Below, one piece after another: positions 52,506 through 62,222 of a stretch of 64,000 bases of DNA. Location of the stretch: contig NZ_CP077290.1 in the NCBI RefSeq assembly GCF_019047785.1, positions 1,612,001 to 1,676,000 on the forward strand, read 5' to 3'. Each line of letters opens with the position of its first letter. Position 1 is the first letter of the stretch. The notes below the pieces were generated by a model. It saw only the letters and a program-made list of their open reading frames with translations. It ran no database searches and was not told the origin of the DNA. This stretch comes from Enterobacter cancerogenus. GTDB taxonomy: Bacteria; Pseudomonadota; Gammaproteobacteria; Enterobacterales; Enterobacteriaceae. Made by a program: the position numbers and the translations under genes.

Positions 52506-53606
52506 ATGGCAAAGCAGCGCGTAGGTATTGTCTTTGGGGGAAAATCAGCAGAGCACGAGGTTTCATTGCAATCGGCCAAAAATATCGTCGACGCAATTGA
52601 TAAAAACCGCTTCGACGTGGTGCTGCTGGGCATTGATAAACAGGGCCAGTGGCACGTTAACGATGCCAGCCAGTATCTGTTAAATGCTGACGATCCGGCG
52701 CACATCGCCTTAAACCCTTCTGAAATCAGCGTTGCTACCGTACCTGGCGTCGTTCAGGGACAATTTATCAATGCCGGAAATGCGCAGGCGCTGGCCCAGA
52801 TTGACGTGGTATTCCCGATTGTGCACGGCACGCTGGGCGAAGATGGCTCGCTGCAGGGCATGCTGCGCATGGCTAACCTGCCGTTTGTCGGCTCTGACGT
52901 ACTCGGCTCCGCCGCCTGCATGGATAAAGATATGACCAAGCGGCTGCTGCGCGACGCCGGACTGAATATTGCGCCGTTTGTCACCCTGACGCGCGCTAAT
53001 CGCGAAAGCTATACCTTTGCCCAACTCTCGGCCCAACTGGGCCTGCCGCTGTTCGTTAAGCCGGCAAATCAGGGCTCTTCCGTTGGCGTAAGTAAAGTGT
53101 CCAGCGAAACCCAGTATACCGAGGCGGTTCGCCTGGCATTTGAATTTGACCATAAGGTGGTGGTTGAGCAGGGAATTAAAGGCCGTGAAATCGAATGCGC
53201 CGTGCTGGGCAATGATTTCCCGCAGGCCAGCACCTGCGGCGAAGTGGTGTTAAACAGTGACTTTTACTCTTACGACACCAAATACATTGATGACCAAGGC
53301 GCGCAGGTGGTGGTCCCGGCGGTTCTTGATCCGGCTATCAACGATAAGATCCGCGCGATCGCCGTTGAAGCCTATCAGGCGCTGGGTTGCAGCGGTATGG
53401 CGCGCGTCGACGTGTTTCTTACCCCAGACAATGACGTGGTGATTAACGAAATCAACACGCTGCCGGGCTTTACCAACATCAGCATGTATCCGAAGTTATG
53501 GCAGGCCAGCGGGCTTAGCTATCCGGATCTGATTACTCGTCTGCTGGAACTGGCGCTGGAGCGTCACGCGGCCGACAGCGCTCTTAAAAGCTCGGTAAAC
53601 GGTTAA
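52506..53606 (+). CDS. ddlA: D-alanine-D-alanine ligase A
   Basis: A 366-residue ATP-grasp ligase making D-Ala-D-Ala for peptidoglycan. The first motif is [15 protein letters not shown] near the start, then [34 protein letters not shown] (ATP binding) and [18 protein letters not shown]. The ATG at 52506 ([10 protein letters not shown]) corresponds to the E. coli start after AGAGAGTG; the open frame above it has no ribosome site. Its end overlaps convergent yaiZ by 4 bp. Confidence 0.95.
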   Translation: MAKQRVGIVFGGKSAEHEVSLQSAKNIVDAIDKNRFDVVLLGIDKQGQWHVNDASQYLLNADDPAHIALNPSEISVATVPGVVQGQFINAGNAQALAQIDVVFPIVHGTLGEDGSLQGMLRMANLPFVGSDVLGSAACMDKDMTKRLLRDAGLNIAPFVTLTRANRESYTFAQLSAQLGLPLFVKPANQGSSVGVSKVSSETQYTEAVRLAFEFDHKVVVEQGIKGREIECAVLGNDFPQASTCGEVVLNSDFYSYDTKYIDDQGAQVVVPAVLDPAINDKIRAIAVEAYQALGCSGMARVDVFLTPDNDVVINEINTLPGFTNISMYPKLWQASGLSYPDLITRLLELALERHAADSALKSSVNG

Positions 53607-53839
53607 TCGTTCCGCTTTGCCGTTTCCGCCTCTTCCGCTGTCGTCTCTTCCGGACGGCGGCGGATAATCAACCCCGCCAGCCAGAAACCGATCACCCACG
53701 TCACCAGCCCGACCGCATAGGTTTGCCAGCCTTTCGCCTCGAACCCGAGCAGGCCCACCACACCGTTAAGAATAAAGATCAGCCCAATCGCAAAGGCATA
53801 GTAGTGCCAGTCACGGCGTAGTTTAGAAGTGAGTTTCAT
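53603..53839 (-). CDS. yaiZ: Small membrane protein YaiZ (DUF2754)
   Basis: A 78-residue protein with two membrane helices ([19 protein letters not shown] and [17 protein letters not shown]) followed by a charged tail ([19 protein letters not shown]) that is longer than the E. coli tail. Function unknown. It shares its 3' end with ddlA. Confidence 0.88.
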   Translation of the reverse strand: MKLTSKLRRDWHYYAFAIGLIFILNGVVGLLGFEAKGWQTYAVGLVTWVIGFWLAGLIIRRRPEETTAEEAETAKRND

Positions 53840-54011
53840 GGCAGCTCCGGCAGGAAAAATATCATCCTCTCACAGTTTTGCGGCCAGGTCTGTGGCGGAT
53901 GCGGAAATTCTGAAACGAGCGCAAATTTCACCTAAGTCATAAATCTGTGATGCGCTGCAGAATTCATCAATCCAGGAGGATTCCCTGGCGTAAATTACCA
54001 CGATTCTGATA

Positions 54012-54035
54012 TTGACAAATGTTATGACCTGTCAA
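54012..54035. promoter_or_regulatory. Dyad upstream of yaiY
   Basis: TTGACA and TGTCAA are perfect 6-bp inverted arms around 12 bases. The left arm is a consensus -35, but no good -10 lies 16-18 bp downstream. Its role is uncertain. Confidence 0.3.
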
Positions 54036-54087
54036 ACTCACCTTGTAAGACCTATTTCTGAACTGGGTGATATTGTGGGAGGTCGTT

Positions 54088-54390
54088 ATGGCTGATTTTA
54101 CATTGTCGAAACCGATTTTTGGCGGTAAACAACCAAAAACCTCAACGCCGGGTAATATCGCTTACGCGCTCTTCGTGCTGTTCTGCTTCTGGGCCGGATC
54201 GCAGCTATTGAATATGCTGGTCCATGCGCCAGGCGTGTATGAACATCTGATGCAGGTTCAGGACAGCGGACGCCCGCGCGTAGAGATCGGCTTTGGCGTA
54301 AGCACCGTTTTTGGGCTTATCCCCTTCCTCACGGGTTGCATGGTGTTGGGCGCAATCGCACTCGTCATCCGCTGGCGTCATCGTCGCTGA
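54088..54390 (+). CDS. yaiY: Inner-membrane protein YaiY (DUF2755)
   Basis: A 100-residue protein with two membrane helices ([19 protein letters not shown] and [20 protein letters not shown]) and a basic tail HRR. It matches E. coli YaiY; the function is unknown. Start at 54088 (MADFTLSKP), after GGGAGG; the open frame continues seven codons upstream but that start lacks a site. It is directly adjacent to the end of yaiW. Confidence 0.9.
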   Translation: MADFTLSKPIFGGKQPKTSTPGNIAYALFVLFCFWAGSQLLNMLVHAPGVYEHLMQVQDSGRPRVEIGFGVSTVFGLIPFLTGCMVLGAIALVIRWRHRR

Positions 54391-55488
54391 TTACAGCCCC
54401 ATACAGCGCGCCCGTCGATCGTCCACACGTTTGGCAAACCAGGCCGTCGTGAGGTTACGCGTGATCTTCGGGCTTTCAAGCTGAATGCCCGGCAGCATAG
54501 CTCTTGGTAAAGCTTTCCCGTTTTTCCGCTCGGCCAGCGCAAAGACCTGCTGATAGAGTTCGGTTTTCTCAAACGCCAGGCTGTCACCCTTTTCCAGTTG
54601 ACGACGAATGTCGCTGTCGCTCATGCCCAGTTTGGCGGAGAGCTTGCGCACCGCCCGCTCCGTGGTTCCGGCTTCGCTGCTACCGTAGGCGATAAGGTCG
54701 CCGTCCAGCGCCAGCTTAACGCCGCTCGCACGGCTCACCGCATTCTGGAAAGCCGCGTTGCGGCTGGCGTACCATCCCGCGTTGAAGTCCGCGAAGCGAT
54801 AGAGCGGTTCGTCATAGTTCGCGGGATAGTTCAGCAGATGATAGGTGCCAAACCACAGCCCGCCCCGCAGGGAGAACACTTCCTGACGCACCGTACCGTC
54901 GATTTTCCACGGGTATCCATCGGTATGTTTTTCCGCAAACGCAATGCTGACCTGCATCGGCCCGCCGGTATGCACCGGGTTAAGCGAGCCAAACAGCGTC
55001 TGGCCCATCGGCACCATATTGATGAAATCATCAAAGATAGCGCTCAGCTGCTTCTCGGTTTTGACCGTATCCAGCCGCTCGCTGTAGCTTTTGCCGTTCG
55101 GCGAGGTGATTTTGAGGGCGGTATGGACCAGGAACACCGGGATATGCATCGATTCGGCGCGCCGGTCGATCTCTTTCCAGGCAATTTTGTTCAGCCCGGG
55201 CACTGCCGGGTCTGACTGGTACATCGACTCCTGCTGCGCAACCGCCAGCACCGAGCAGATGTTCGCCTCGGTAGGGGCGATCTTCTGGCTCTCAAAGGTT
55301 TTTGCCAGCGCATCGGCCCACTGATTGCGATCATTCACGCTGGCAGGCATTTTTTGCCGCACCACGCTCGCCACATCCACGGGCTTCTCGCCTTTCTTGA
55401 GCGGCTCGGCCCCTTTCTCAGCACAACCCGCCAGCACGAAGGCAGCGAGTAAGGACAGCGGTAACGCACGCGGTACGGCAAATGGCAT
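54391..55488 (-). CDS. yaiW: Outer-membrane lipoprotein YaiW
   Basis: A 365-residue lipoprotein with a lipobox LAGC (Cys22), then a charged linker (EKGAEPLKKGEKPVDVASVV) and a DUF1615 domain. Segments such as FADFNAGWYASRNAAFQNAV and SPKITRNLTTAWFAKRVDDRRARC are close to E. coli YaiW. In E. coli it is an outer-membrane, surface-exposed protein linked with SbmA in uptake of proline-rich peptides. It is 14 bp downstream of sbmA. Confidence 0.92.
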   Translation of the reverse strand: MPFAVPRALPLSLLAAFVLAGCAEKGAEPLKKGEKPVDVASVVRQKMPASVNDRNQWADALAKTFESQKIAPTEANICSVLAVAQQESMYQSDPAVPGLNKIAWKEIDRRAESMHIPVFLVHTALKITSPNGKSYSERLDTVKTEKQLSAIFDDFINMVPMGQTLFGSLNPVHTGGPMQVSIAFAEKHTDGYPWKIDGTVRQEVFSLRGGLWFGTYHLLNYPANYDEPLYRFADFNAGWYASRNAAFQNAVSRASGVKLALDGDLIAYGSSEAGTTERAVRKLSAKLGMSDSDIRRQLEKGDSLAFEKTELYQQVFALAERKNGKALPRAMLPGIQLESPKITRNLTTAWFAKRVDDRRARCMGL

Positions 55489-55502
55489 AGCAACTTCCTG
55501 TA

Positions 55503-56723
55503 TTAACCTAAAGTAGGGGTAACGTCCTGCAGTTCTTTATCGTCCAGCTCGCGTTCGAAGCTGCGTAAACGTTTATAAATGGACATCAGCTCCACCAGCG
55601 TAGTCCATGAGCTGATCAAATACTGGAACGAACCGCGTACCTGACCGAAAACGTTGGTGATCTGCGTCATCAGACCGAGCGTTATCGTACCCGCTACGAT
55701 TGACGGGAACAGCAGGAACAAACCGAAAACATTATCGACCTGCAGGTAAAGAATACGGGCGATATTGAAATACATATAGTGGAAATAGAGGCGGAAGTAG
55801 TTTCTGCGCACCGCACCAAAAAGCTCGCGCACGGTAGGCGGCGACGCGCGATTGGCATCATCTTCGCCATACACCAGCTCTTTACGGTAGGCTGCTTCTA
55901 CGCGCTGGTTTTTAAACTCCAGGCCCGGCAGCTTGATCCCGACGACCGCCAGCAGGCCCGTTCCCATCAGCGACCAGACGATCGCCGCAATCACCAGCCC
56001 GTACGGCAGATGGCCGACAATCGGCAGGTCCGGAACGTGCGCCGAGAGGGTGACCAGCACCGGCAGGAAGGCGATCAGGGTCATAATGGCGTTGATAAAG
56101 CTCACGCCCATATCTTCCAGCGTAGAGGCAAAACGCATGGTGTCTTCCTGCACACGCTGCGCGGCACCTTCGATATGGCGCAGGTGCTGCCAGTGCGCCA
56201 TATAGTGTTCGTTCATCGCGGTACGCCAGCGGAAAACGTAGTGGCTGACGAAGAAGTTGTTCATGACGCCAATAATGACCGCAATCAGGGCAATGCCGAG
56301 GAAGATCCCCACCTCGTGGTAGAACTGGTTTATCGAGACCTTGTGCGGCGAGCTGAGCGCGGTCTGGATGAGATCGTAGAATGGGGCATACCAGGCGTTA
56401 ACCGCCACGCCCACCTCAACCAGAAACCAGGTCACAAAGATGATGAGCGCGGTGCCGAGAATCGACCAGTACTGCCAGCGATGCGGCGAATAGATAAACC
56501 AGAACAGCGCGAAAATACCGACGCAGAGCGCGTAATAGGCATAAAAAAGCAGATAGCTCAGCGACCAGAATCGCGCGGCGCTAATCGGCACGTCCTTCGT
56601 TGCGCCGATCAGATGCGACAGCCATGCGCCGCCGCCTGCCTGCCAAAAAATGACGGCAAGAATTGCCCAAATAAATGCCGACAAAAAAAACGGCCCCGGC
56701 TTTGGGAAAAAAGACTTAAACAT
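55503..56723 (-). CDS. sbmA: Peptide antibiotic transporter SbmA
   Basis: A 406-residue inner-membrane protein of the SbmA/BacA family (E. coli length 406), proton-driven importer of microcin B17, J25, Bac7 and related peptides. About seven hydrophobic segments are visible; ERSFE-like motif is near the end, here [15 protein letters not shown]. Conserved parts include [19 protein letters not shown] and [19 protein letters not shown]. It heads sbmA-yaiW and diverges from ampH. Confidence 0.95.
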   Translation of the reverse strand: MFKSFFPKPGPFFLSAFIWAILAVIFWQAGGGAWLSHLIGATKDVPISAARFWSLSYLLFYAYYALCVGIFALFWFIYSPHRWQYWSILGTALIIFVTWFLVEVGVAVNAWYAPFYDLIQTALSSPHKVSINQFYHEVGIFLGIALIAVIIGVMNNFFVSHYVFRWRTAMNEHYMAHWQHLRHIEGAAQRVQEDTMRFASTLEDMGVSFINAIMTLIAFLPVLVTLSAHVPDLPIVGHLPYGLVIAAIVWSLMGTGLLAVVGIKLPGLEFKNQRVEAAYRKELVYGEDDANRASPPTVRELFGAVRRNYFRLYFHYMYFNIARILYLQVDNVFGLFLLFPSIVAGTITLGLMTQITNVFGQVRGSFQYLISSWTTLVELMSIYKRLRSFERELDDKELQDVTPTLG

Positions 56724-57077
56724 GATGCTTCCTTCTTGTTGTTATGGCTGTTGCTACGTTCAGTAAATCACCACACGAAAACCTTGCCTGCGCCCATCTC
56801 ATAGCGGAGGCAAAATGGTCAGACCCAACGGGTGAATATTAGTTCGCATCGGCGTTGATGAGAATTGTTTCGGTGCGTTTCAAACCCCGCCCCCTCTGAC
56901 CGGCCACTATCATAAGCCTGACGTCACAAAATGGGAGACGCGCCGCAGTAAAATTGCGCTTATTTACCCATGGTTACGTTTTTCTCGCTATGGTTATGCT
57001 ATTCGGGCCATTGCGCCGTGTCGTTTAGTAGTATAAATACCCATTACCGTATTAATTCACTTCATGGATGCTTTTCG
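56724..57077. other. Intergenic gap between sbmA and ampH (354 bp)
   Basis: This must hold the divergent promoters of sbmA and ampH. I see no repeat, small gene or clear operator I can support. Small open frames that read into ampH from 56970 continue through its leader without a ribosome site. E. coli sbmA is sigma-E dependent; I could not identify that promoter by eye. Confidence 0.55.
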
Positions 57078-58244
57078 TTGAAACGTTGTCTGCTTACTCT
57101 TGCCGCGCTGTGTGCGCTAACGCTGTCCACCGCTCACGCTCAGGCAGTCCAGCCGCTGACGGCACCTGTTCTGGCCTCTGATATTGCCGATCGCTATGCA
57201 AATCTGATCTACTACGGCAGCGGTGCAACGGGTATGGCGATGGTGGTTATCGACGGTAACCAGCGCGTGTTTCGCAGCTTTGGCGAAACGCGTCCGGGCA
57301 ATAACGTCCACCCGCAGCTCGATTCCGTGATCCGCATTGCGTCCCTGACCAAGCTGATGACCAGCGAATTGCTGGTGAAACTGCTCGATCAGGGCGTGGT
57401 GAAGCTCGACGATCCGCTCAGCAAATATGCGCCACCCGGCGCGCGCGTGCCGACGTATCAGGGTGCGCCGATTACGCTGGTCAACCTGGCTACCCATACC
57501 AGTGCGCTTCCGCGTGAACAGCCGGGCGGTGCCCCCCATCGTCCTGTATTCGTCTGGCCTACCCGCGAACAGCGCTGGAATTACCTGAGCACCGCGACGC
57601 TGAAAGCCGCGCCGGGGTCACAGGCGTCTTATTCTAACCTTGCGTTTGATCTTCTTGCCGATGCGTTATCCACGGCCTCGGGCAAACCGTACACGCAGCT
57701 GTTTGAAGAGCAGATAACGCGTCCGTTGGGCATGAAGGACACCACCTTTACCCCCTCTCCTGACCAGTGCGGTCGCCTGATGGTCGCCGAGAAAGGTGCC
57801 AGTCCGTGTAACAACACGCTGGCGGCAATCGGTAGCGGCGGGGTTTATTCCACGCCAGGGGATATGATGCGCTGGATGCAGCAGTTCCTCTCTTCTGATT
57901 TCTACTCGCGCAGCAGCCAGGCTGACCGTATGCAGACGCTGATGTATAAGCGTGCACAGCTGCACCGCGTAATCGGTATGGACGTGCCGGGTAAAGCCGA
58001 TGCGCTTGGAATGGGTTGGGTCTATATGGCGCCGAAAGACGGTCGTCCCGGTATTATTCAAAAAACGGGCGGCGGTGGCGGGTTCATTACCTATATGGCG
58101 ATGATCCCGCAATCCAACGTTGGCGCTTTTGTGGTGGTCACCCGCTCTCCGAACACGAGGTTCGTCAATATGAGTGATGGTATCAATAATTTAGTGGCTG
58201 AATTGAGCGCCAACAAAGCGCAGGTACTTACTGCGTCTAACTGA
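57078..58244 (+). CDS. ampH: D-alanyl-D-alanine carboxypeptidase/endopeptidase AmpH (class C beta-lactamase-like)
   Basis: A 388-residue periplasmic penicillin-binding enzyme. A signal peptide (LKRCLLTLAALCALTLSTAHA) precedes the enzyme; the active-site motifs are SLTK in RIASLTKLM, the YSN of QASYSNLAFD and KTGG in QKTGGGGG. It trims peptidoglycan peptides. Start is the TTG at 57078-57080 (LKRCLLTL), as in E. coli, after GGATG; there is no ATG in frame near it and the open frame above it reads through non-coding leader. Convergent with iprA, 1 bp apart. Confidence 0.91.
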   Translation: MKRCLLTLAALCALTLSTAHAQAVQPLTAPVLASDIADRYANLIYYGSGATGMAMVVIDGNQRVFRSFGETRPGNNVHPQLDSVIRIASLTKLMTSELLVKLLDQGVVKLDDPLSKYAPPGARVPTYQGAPITLVNLATHTSALPREQPGGAPHRPVFVWPTREQRWNYLSTATLKAAPGSQASYSNLAFDLLADALSTASGKPYTQLFEEQITRPLGMKDTTFTPSPDQCGRLMVAEKGASPCNNTLAAIGSGGVYSTPGDMMRWMQQFLSSDFYSRSSQADRMQTLMYKRAQLHRVIGMDVPGKADALGMGWVYMAPKDGRPGIIQKTGGGGGFITYMAMIPQSNVGAFVVVTRSPNTRFVNMSDGINNLVAELSANKAQVLTASN

Positions 58245-58245
58245 T

Positions 58246-58872
58246 TTAATATTCCGTGGGCAAACGGTTGACGCTAACCAGTTTGCCCCGGCTCATATTA
58301 ATATAATTTCCCCGGCGTAGCGCGGCGAGTATTTCCGCAACAACGGAACGGGAAATTCGCGTACTTCGCTGAATATGATTCATTACGCCTATTTTTGAAC
58401 GCAGGGTTTCATCCCATTCGGCCATTTCCATGAGCATGGCGCGGATCTGGCTATACGAATTATTACCAACCAGCTGCATATCGCGTTTCGCAAGAATATA
58501 ATTCACCCAGGATAACCAGCCGAATGCTTCACGCCAAAGATATTCTTGCTGAATACGTTGGCGGGCCGTTACGGCGGGTAAATAAAATCCTGAACACGGC
58601 GTCTGCGTGACCATAATATATTCTTTTAGGTTATCATTCATTCCAGCGGTCAAACCAAAAATAAACGGTGCCCTTGCAATGCCAATCAGTAATTCATCTG
58701 ACTGACGGTAAATTTCTATAATGCCGCTTTGTATTACGAAGGTGTAGGGTTCTTCGCCAGAGACATTCTGTGAAATGCGTTGCTGCTTCGCAGTTTTAAA
58801 AGGCGTTCCATCGACTTTCAGGCACTGTTCGAGCCGGCTTAATTCAGAAAGTGGTTTAGCATCAACGTTCAT
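58246..58872 (-). CDS. iprA: Winged-helix regulator IprA (YaiV), Crp/Fnr-like fold
   Basis: A 208-residue protein with a cyclic-nucleotide-binding-like N-terminal barrel (about 40-110; TFVIQSGIIEIYRQSDELLIGIA) and a C-terminal helix-turn-helix (STRISRSVVAEILAALRRGNYI). It resembles E. coli YaiV and Salmonella IprA, reported to influence peroxide resistance. No cAMP-binding signature is apparent. It lies beside the autotransporter gene and ampH. Confidence 0.85.
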   Translation of the reverse strand: MNVDAKPLSELSRLEQCLKVDGTPFKTAKQQRISQNVSGEEPYTFVIQSGIIEIYRQSDELLIGIARAPFIFGLTAGMNDNLKEYIMVTQTPCSGFYLPAVTARQRIQQEYLWREAFGWLSWVNYILAKRDMQLVGNNSYSQIRAMLMEMAEWDETLRSKIGVMNHIQRSTRISRSVVAEILAALRRGNYINMSRGKLVSVNRLPTEY

Positions 58873-58920
58873 GCAGACCTCAAGTCATCTGTATATGTCG
58901 GTTCTGTGATTTTGTCTAAA

Positions 58921-58952
58921 GAAAAAGCGGGGAAAGAAATCCCCGCTTTTCA
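58921..58952. terminator. Terminator after the autotransporter gene
   Basis: AAAAGCGGGG (58923-58932), eight bases, CCCCGCTTTT (58941-58950). It lies 7 bases after the autotransporter stop, with A/T runs on both sides. Confidence 0.85.
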
Positions 58953-58956
58953 GATG

Positions 58957-61791
58957 TTACCAGGTATATTTCACACCCAGGTTAGCGCCCCAGTTCTGGT
59001 CAACGTCGCCGCCGCCCAGATAGGTTGCATCAGTATAGGTACTGAAGTTTTTGGTGAAGCTGAACTGCGTGCCTAAACCAACGCGGACGGCAGAGCCCTT
59101 CACACCATTGTCGATGTTGTCGTTATTAACATCGGCACTGTTGTTGGCATCGTCGTAGACGTACGCCAGTTTGAAGTAAGGCGTCAGCGCCTGCTCACCA
59201 CCGTAATTGAAGGTGTAACCCGCATCAATACCCGCTTCGTAGCGCAGGCTATCGTAGGATTGACCATCGATACGCATATCGTTGCTCAGCTGGTAATCAT
59301 CGCCAGACTGGAACAGGCCAGACACGGCCGCATACGGCGTGACGTAACCAGACAGATTTGGTTTCCAGTCATAACCCAGCTTCAGGCCAAAGCCTACGGC
59401 ATCGGTCGTGGTATTCCCGTCAACGTACTGACCATTGCTCATGTTAGCAGAGAGGTCGCTATTGAAGCGGGTATAGTTCAGGGAGCTGTCGAGGAACACA
59501 TCGTTAGCAAACTTCGCCGATGCGTAGATCATCGCAGTCTGGCTATCCTGATCAACCTGACCGGTACGATCGCTGATGTCACCCTTCGCGAAACCAGCCG
59601 CGCCGCCGACAATCCACTTCGCATTATTGCCATCAATCTGGGTATCCAGACCGACCATAATGCCGCTGACGTCCTGATCGTAGCTAATGTCGCCATTATC
59701 CCCGTCAAAGTTACCGCCAAAGTAGCTCACCCAGGCACCGCCGTTATCGGCCAGGCCATGACGGCTGTTGGTCAGACGCGTGCCTACGGTGTCCTGCTGC
59801 AGGTTCCAGATATTGGTGTTCGCAGAAGGAATGCTCAGCGCCATGTTAGCGGAGTCGGTCAGCTCTTTCTGCTGCAGAACCACGGTGTCGCCTTTCTGCT
59901 GTGCCTGGTAAGTATAAGCACCCAGATCGGCTTTGTTTGCCGCCGTAAAGCTTGCGCTGGTCCCCGCGTTATTGTCGTAAACGCGAATAATTTCTTTGTT
60001 TTTGTAGTCCGCAACGGAACCTGCACCGGTCGCATCGTCGATACGCACGCTGTAGTTACCTGCGACATCTCCGTTTACGGCTAAGTGGCCGTCAGAGTTC
60101 ATCGCCACGACGCCGTGGTCGTATTCCGCTTTGCTCTTATCGTTAGTAATATAGCGAGCGTTGTTCAGATCGGAATTCAGCACGTAATCACGGCTGGCCA
60201 CGTTCAGCACGCCACCATCGGTCAGCACCATGTTATGGGTATCAACCTGGCCCAGACCCAGCGCCAGCTCAGCGCCGTTATCCACGGTGATGGTGTTGGC
60301 GTAGAGGTCTGCCGTTTCTTCCGTCAGCGCTGCACGGCTATCGCTGTCCAGATACAGGCTATCGGTTGCCACAGCACCGCTATCGCCCACGTTCAGGGTA
60401 GACGCGTTAGTCAGGGTGATGGAGTCGGCCAGCAGGCCGGAGTTTTCAACGTTAACCTGAGAGTGATTATTCACCGCCAGCTTGTCGATGTTAGAGACCT
60501 TGCGGGTATCCCACTCGGAACCGTTGTCCAGCATCACGTTGAACAGACCGCTCTGATACACCTCTTCACCCGCAACGTGGCCGTTGCTGTCGAAGGTAGA
60601 GTCAGGCCAGATGCTGTTCGGGGAGAGCGCTTTCCAGTCAACGTTGTTATAACCCTGACCGTACATATCAGAGGCGCCGATAGCCTCAACGCTGGATTGC
60701 GCTGCACCTACCCACTTGCTGCCGTTCGTCAGCGTGACGTCCAGTTTATCGGTACCATCCCAGCCGTTGGTGGTTGGGTTATACACACCGTCTTCGGTGG
60801 TATCGGTTGCCGGGTCGCCCTTCTCGTAGAAGTTGTTATCAAAGGTACTGGCGAAGAGGATATCGCCGGTAATGGTGGAGCGATCGAACGTCGCCGTGGT
60901 CTGCATGGCGTTGTCAGACGCGCCAGCGGCCACAATCAGCGCTGCATCATCCAGCGCTGCATCATCCAGCGCTGCATCATCCGGCACTGCATCATCCGGC
61001 ACTGCATCATCAGCCCATGTCGGGTTAGTTTCGCCGTAATCGCTCGGCTTCGCAGTCTGACCGTAGAAGCCGCTTTTGCCCAGGTCGCTGTAGGCGCCAG
61101 AGGTCAGAACAGAGTCTTTCACCACCAGCGTATCGGTGAACACATTGCTGTTGTTCGCCACGCCCGTTTCATTGTCGTAAGGCGTGTTATCCAGGTTTTG
61201 ATAACCCTGCGTCAGGGTAATACCTGCAACGTGAGAATTATTCTGGATAACAATATCTGACTCCACGTCCAGGGTAATTGCATTACCCATATCGTAAGTG
61301 TCCAGATAATGCGTTTCGCTGGTCTCTCCGGTTACCACATCATAAGCGTAGTGTTCGTAGGTATCATTGATCGTGGAATTATCGACGGTCAGGCTGAAAC
61401 GGTCATATTGCGCATGTGCCGTGCCGTCAGTATCCATACCGTCAGCGCAGGTGGAGGTCATGCACTTCGAGGTGATCATACCGTTAATGGTACTGTTAGA
61501 AATGCTCAGCGCATTCGCACGGCCATTCGCACCATCATCCAGGTAATAGGTTGAAATAACGCCGTTGACCGTCGATTTTTTGATAACAGGATAGATGTCG
61601 CCATCGTGTGCCGCCCCGGAGTAATCCCAGTCGGCATAGCCATAATACCATGGCGTCGTGGCCGTATTATCATATCCAAACGTATTAAACGTTGTGCCGG
61701 AAATATCTTTCGCATTTGCCTGAGAAGCGATCGCCACGGTGCAGGCTAATGCCAGTTGAGATACAACCAGTTTCTTTTTCCATGTTTGCAT
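58957..61791 (-). CDS. Autotransporter (type Va secretion), AIDA-like passenger with beta-barrel
   Basis: A 944-residue protein. The N-terminus (MQTWKKKLVVSQLALACTV) is a long signal peptide with cleavage near SQANA. The passenger (about 28-650) is rich in Asn, Thr, Ser and Asp with repeated right-handed beta-helix-like segments (SISNSTINGMITS, NSTINDTYEHYAYD, VNNHSQVNVENSG, ASTLNVGDSGAV). At about residues 261-285 lies a 5-residue repeat DDAVP/DDAAL encoded by a 15-bp tandem repeat. The C-terminal 280 residues form an autotransporter barrel (GGAWVSYFGGNFDGDNG ... GVKYTW, terminal aromatic). It is in the place of E. coli yaiT/yaiU. The start at 61791 follows GAGGAGG. The function, adhesion or aggregation, is inferred. 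Confidence 0.9.
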   Translation of the reverse strand: MQTWKKKLVVSQLALACTVAIASQANAKDISGTTFNTFGYDNTATTPWYYGYADWDYSGAAHDGDIYPVIKKSTVNGVISTYYLDDGANGRANALSISNSTINGMITSKCMTSTCADGMDTDGTAHAQYDRFSLTVDNSTINDTYEHYAYDVVTGETSETHYLDTYDMGNAITLDVESDIVIQNNSHVAGITLTQGYQNLDNTPYDNETGVANNSNVFTDTLVVKDSVLTSGAYSDLGKSGFYGQTAKPSDYGETNPTWADDAVPDDAVPDDAALDDAALDDAALIVAAGASDNAMQTTATFDRSTITGDILFASTFDNNFYEKGDPATDTTEDGVYNPTTNGWDGTDKLDVTLTNGSKWVGAAQSSVEAIGASDMYGQGYNNVDWKALSPNSIWPDSTFDSNGHVAGEEVYQSGLFNVMLDNGSEWDTRKVSNIDKLAVNNHSQVNVENSGLLADSITLTNASTLNVGDSGAVATDSLYLDSDSRAALTEETADLYANTITVDNGAELALGLGQVDTHNMVLTDGGVLNVASRDYVLNSDLNNARYITNDKSKAEYDHGVVAMNSDGHLAVNGDVAGNYSVRIDDATGAGSVADYKNKEIIRVYDNNAGTSASFTAANKADLGAYTYQAQQKGDTVVLQQKELTDSANMALSIPSANTNIWNLQQDTVGTRLTNSRHGLADNGGAWVSYFGGNFDGDNGDISYDQDVSGIMVGLDTQIDGNNAKWIVGGAAGFAKGDISDRTGQVDQDSQTAMIYASAKFANDVFLDSSLNYTRFNSDLSANMSNGQYVDGNTTTDAVGFGLKLGYDWKPNLSGYVTPYAAVSGLFQSGDDYQLSNDMRIDGQSYDSLRYEAGIDAGYTFNYGGEQALTPYFKLAYVYDDANNSADVNNDNIDNGVKGSAVRVGLGTQFSFTKNFSTYTDATYLGGGDVDQNWGANLGVKYTW
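60937..61011 (-). repeat. Five perfect 15-bp tandem repeats inside the autotransporter gene
   Basis: Plus-strand reading: three copies of CAGCGCTGCATCATC (60937-60981) then two of CGGCACTGCATCATC (60982-61011). As 15 is divisible by 3, the copies keep the frame and encode DDAAL x3 and DDAVP x2 in the passenger. Confidence 0.95.
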
Positions 61792-62222
61792 TGGGTCATC
61801 CCTCCTCAGGGACGTAAGCAAGTTTTTCCATCAAACCATATAGCAATATTTTATTGCGGAGGGAATTATGCAGTTGCACTTCGAAAAGGTTCAATGAATG
61901 ATTCCATTAAGTCCGTATACAGACAAATAACGAAGAGAATAACCTTGAGAGGCCAAATACTCTAGATAAATATTATAAAAACAGCGCGTTAGAGATAAAT
62001 CCCATAAATATTGAAAATATAAAAAATTAAAATAGATCATTATTAATTATATAATTTATCTAATATAGATATAATACAAATTATTCAGACTTTCTTTTAT
62101 CCCTCGCCCATGTTCTCCACCGCGCGGTCGGGCGCTAAAAACAAAAAGCCCACTTTAGTAAAACGCCCCTCCTCACTTTCAGGTAAACTTACCCTCTTTG
62201 TTCCACAAACGTCAGGCATATC
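61792..62222. other. AT-rich gap between the autotransporter gene and hemB (431 bp)
   Basis: The region between the two divergent genes contains a very AT-rich core (about 61950-62095, with runs such as ATTATATAATTTATCTAATATAG), unlike the G+C-rich neighbours. It is expected to hold the autotransporter promoter and hemB promoter and to be an H-NS target. No gene is supported in it. Confidence 0.65.

Noticed and set aside
60937..61011. Short tandem repeat considered as a CRISPR array
   Set aside because: Units are contiguous, 15 bp, without spacers, in frame inside a coding gene.
60085..61260. 391-codon plus-strand open frame across the autotransporter gene
   Set aside because: Antisense; it merely mirrors the 15-bp repeat as a Cys/Ile/His repeat, and the minus strand encodes a complete signal, passenger and barrel.
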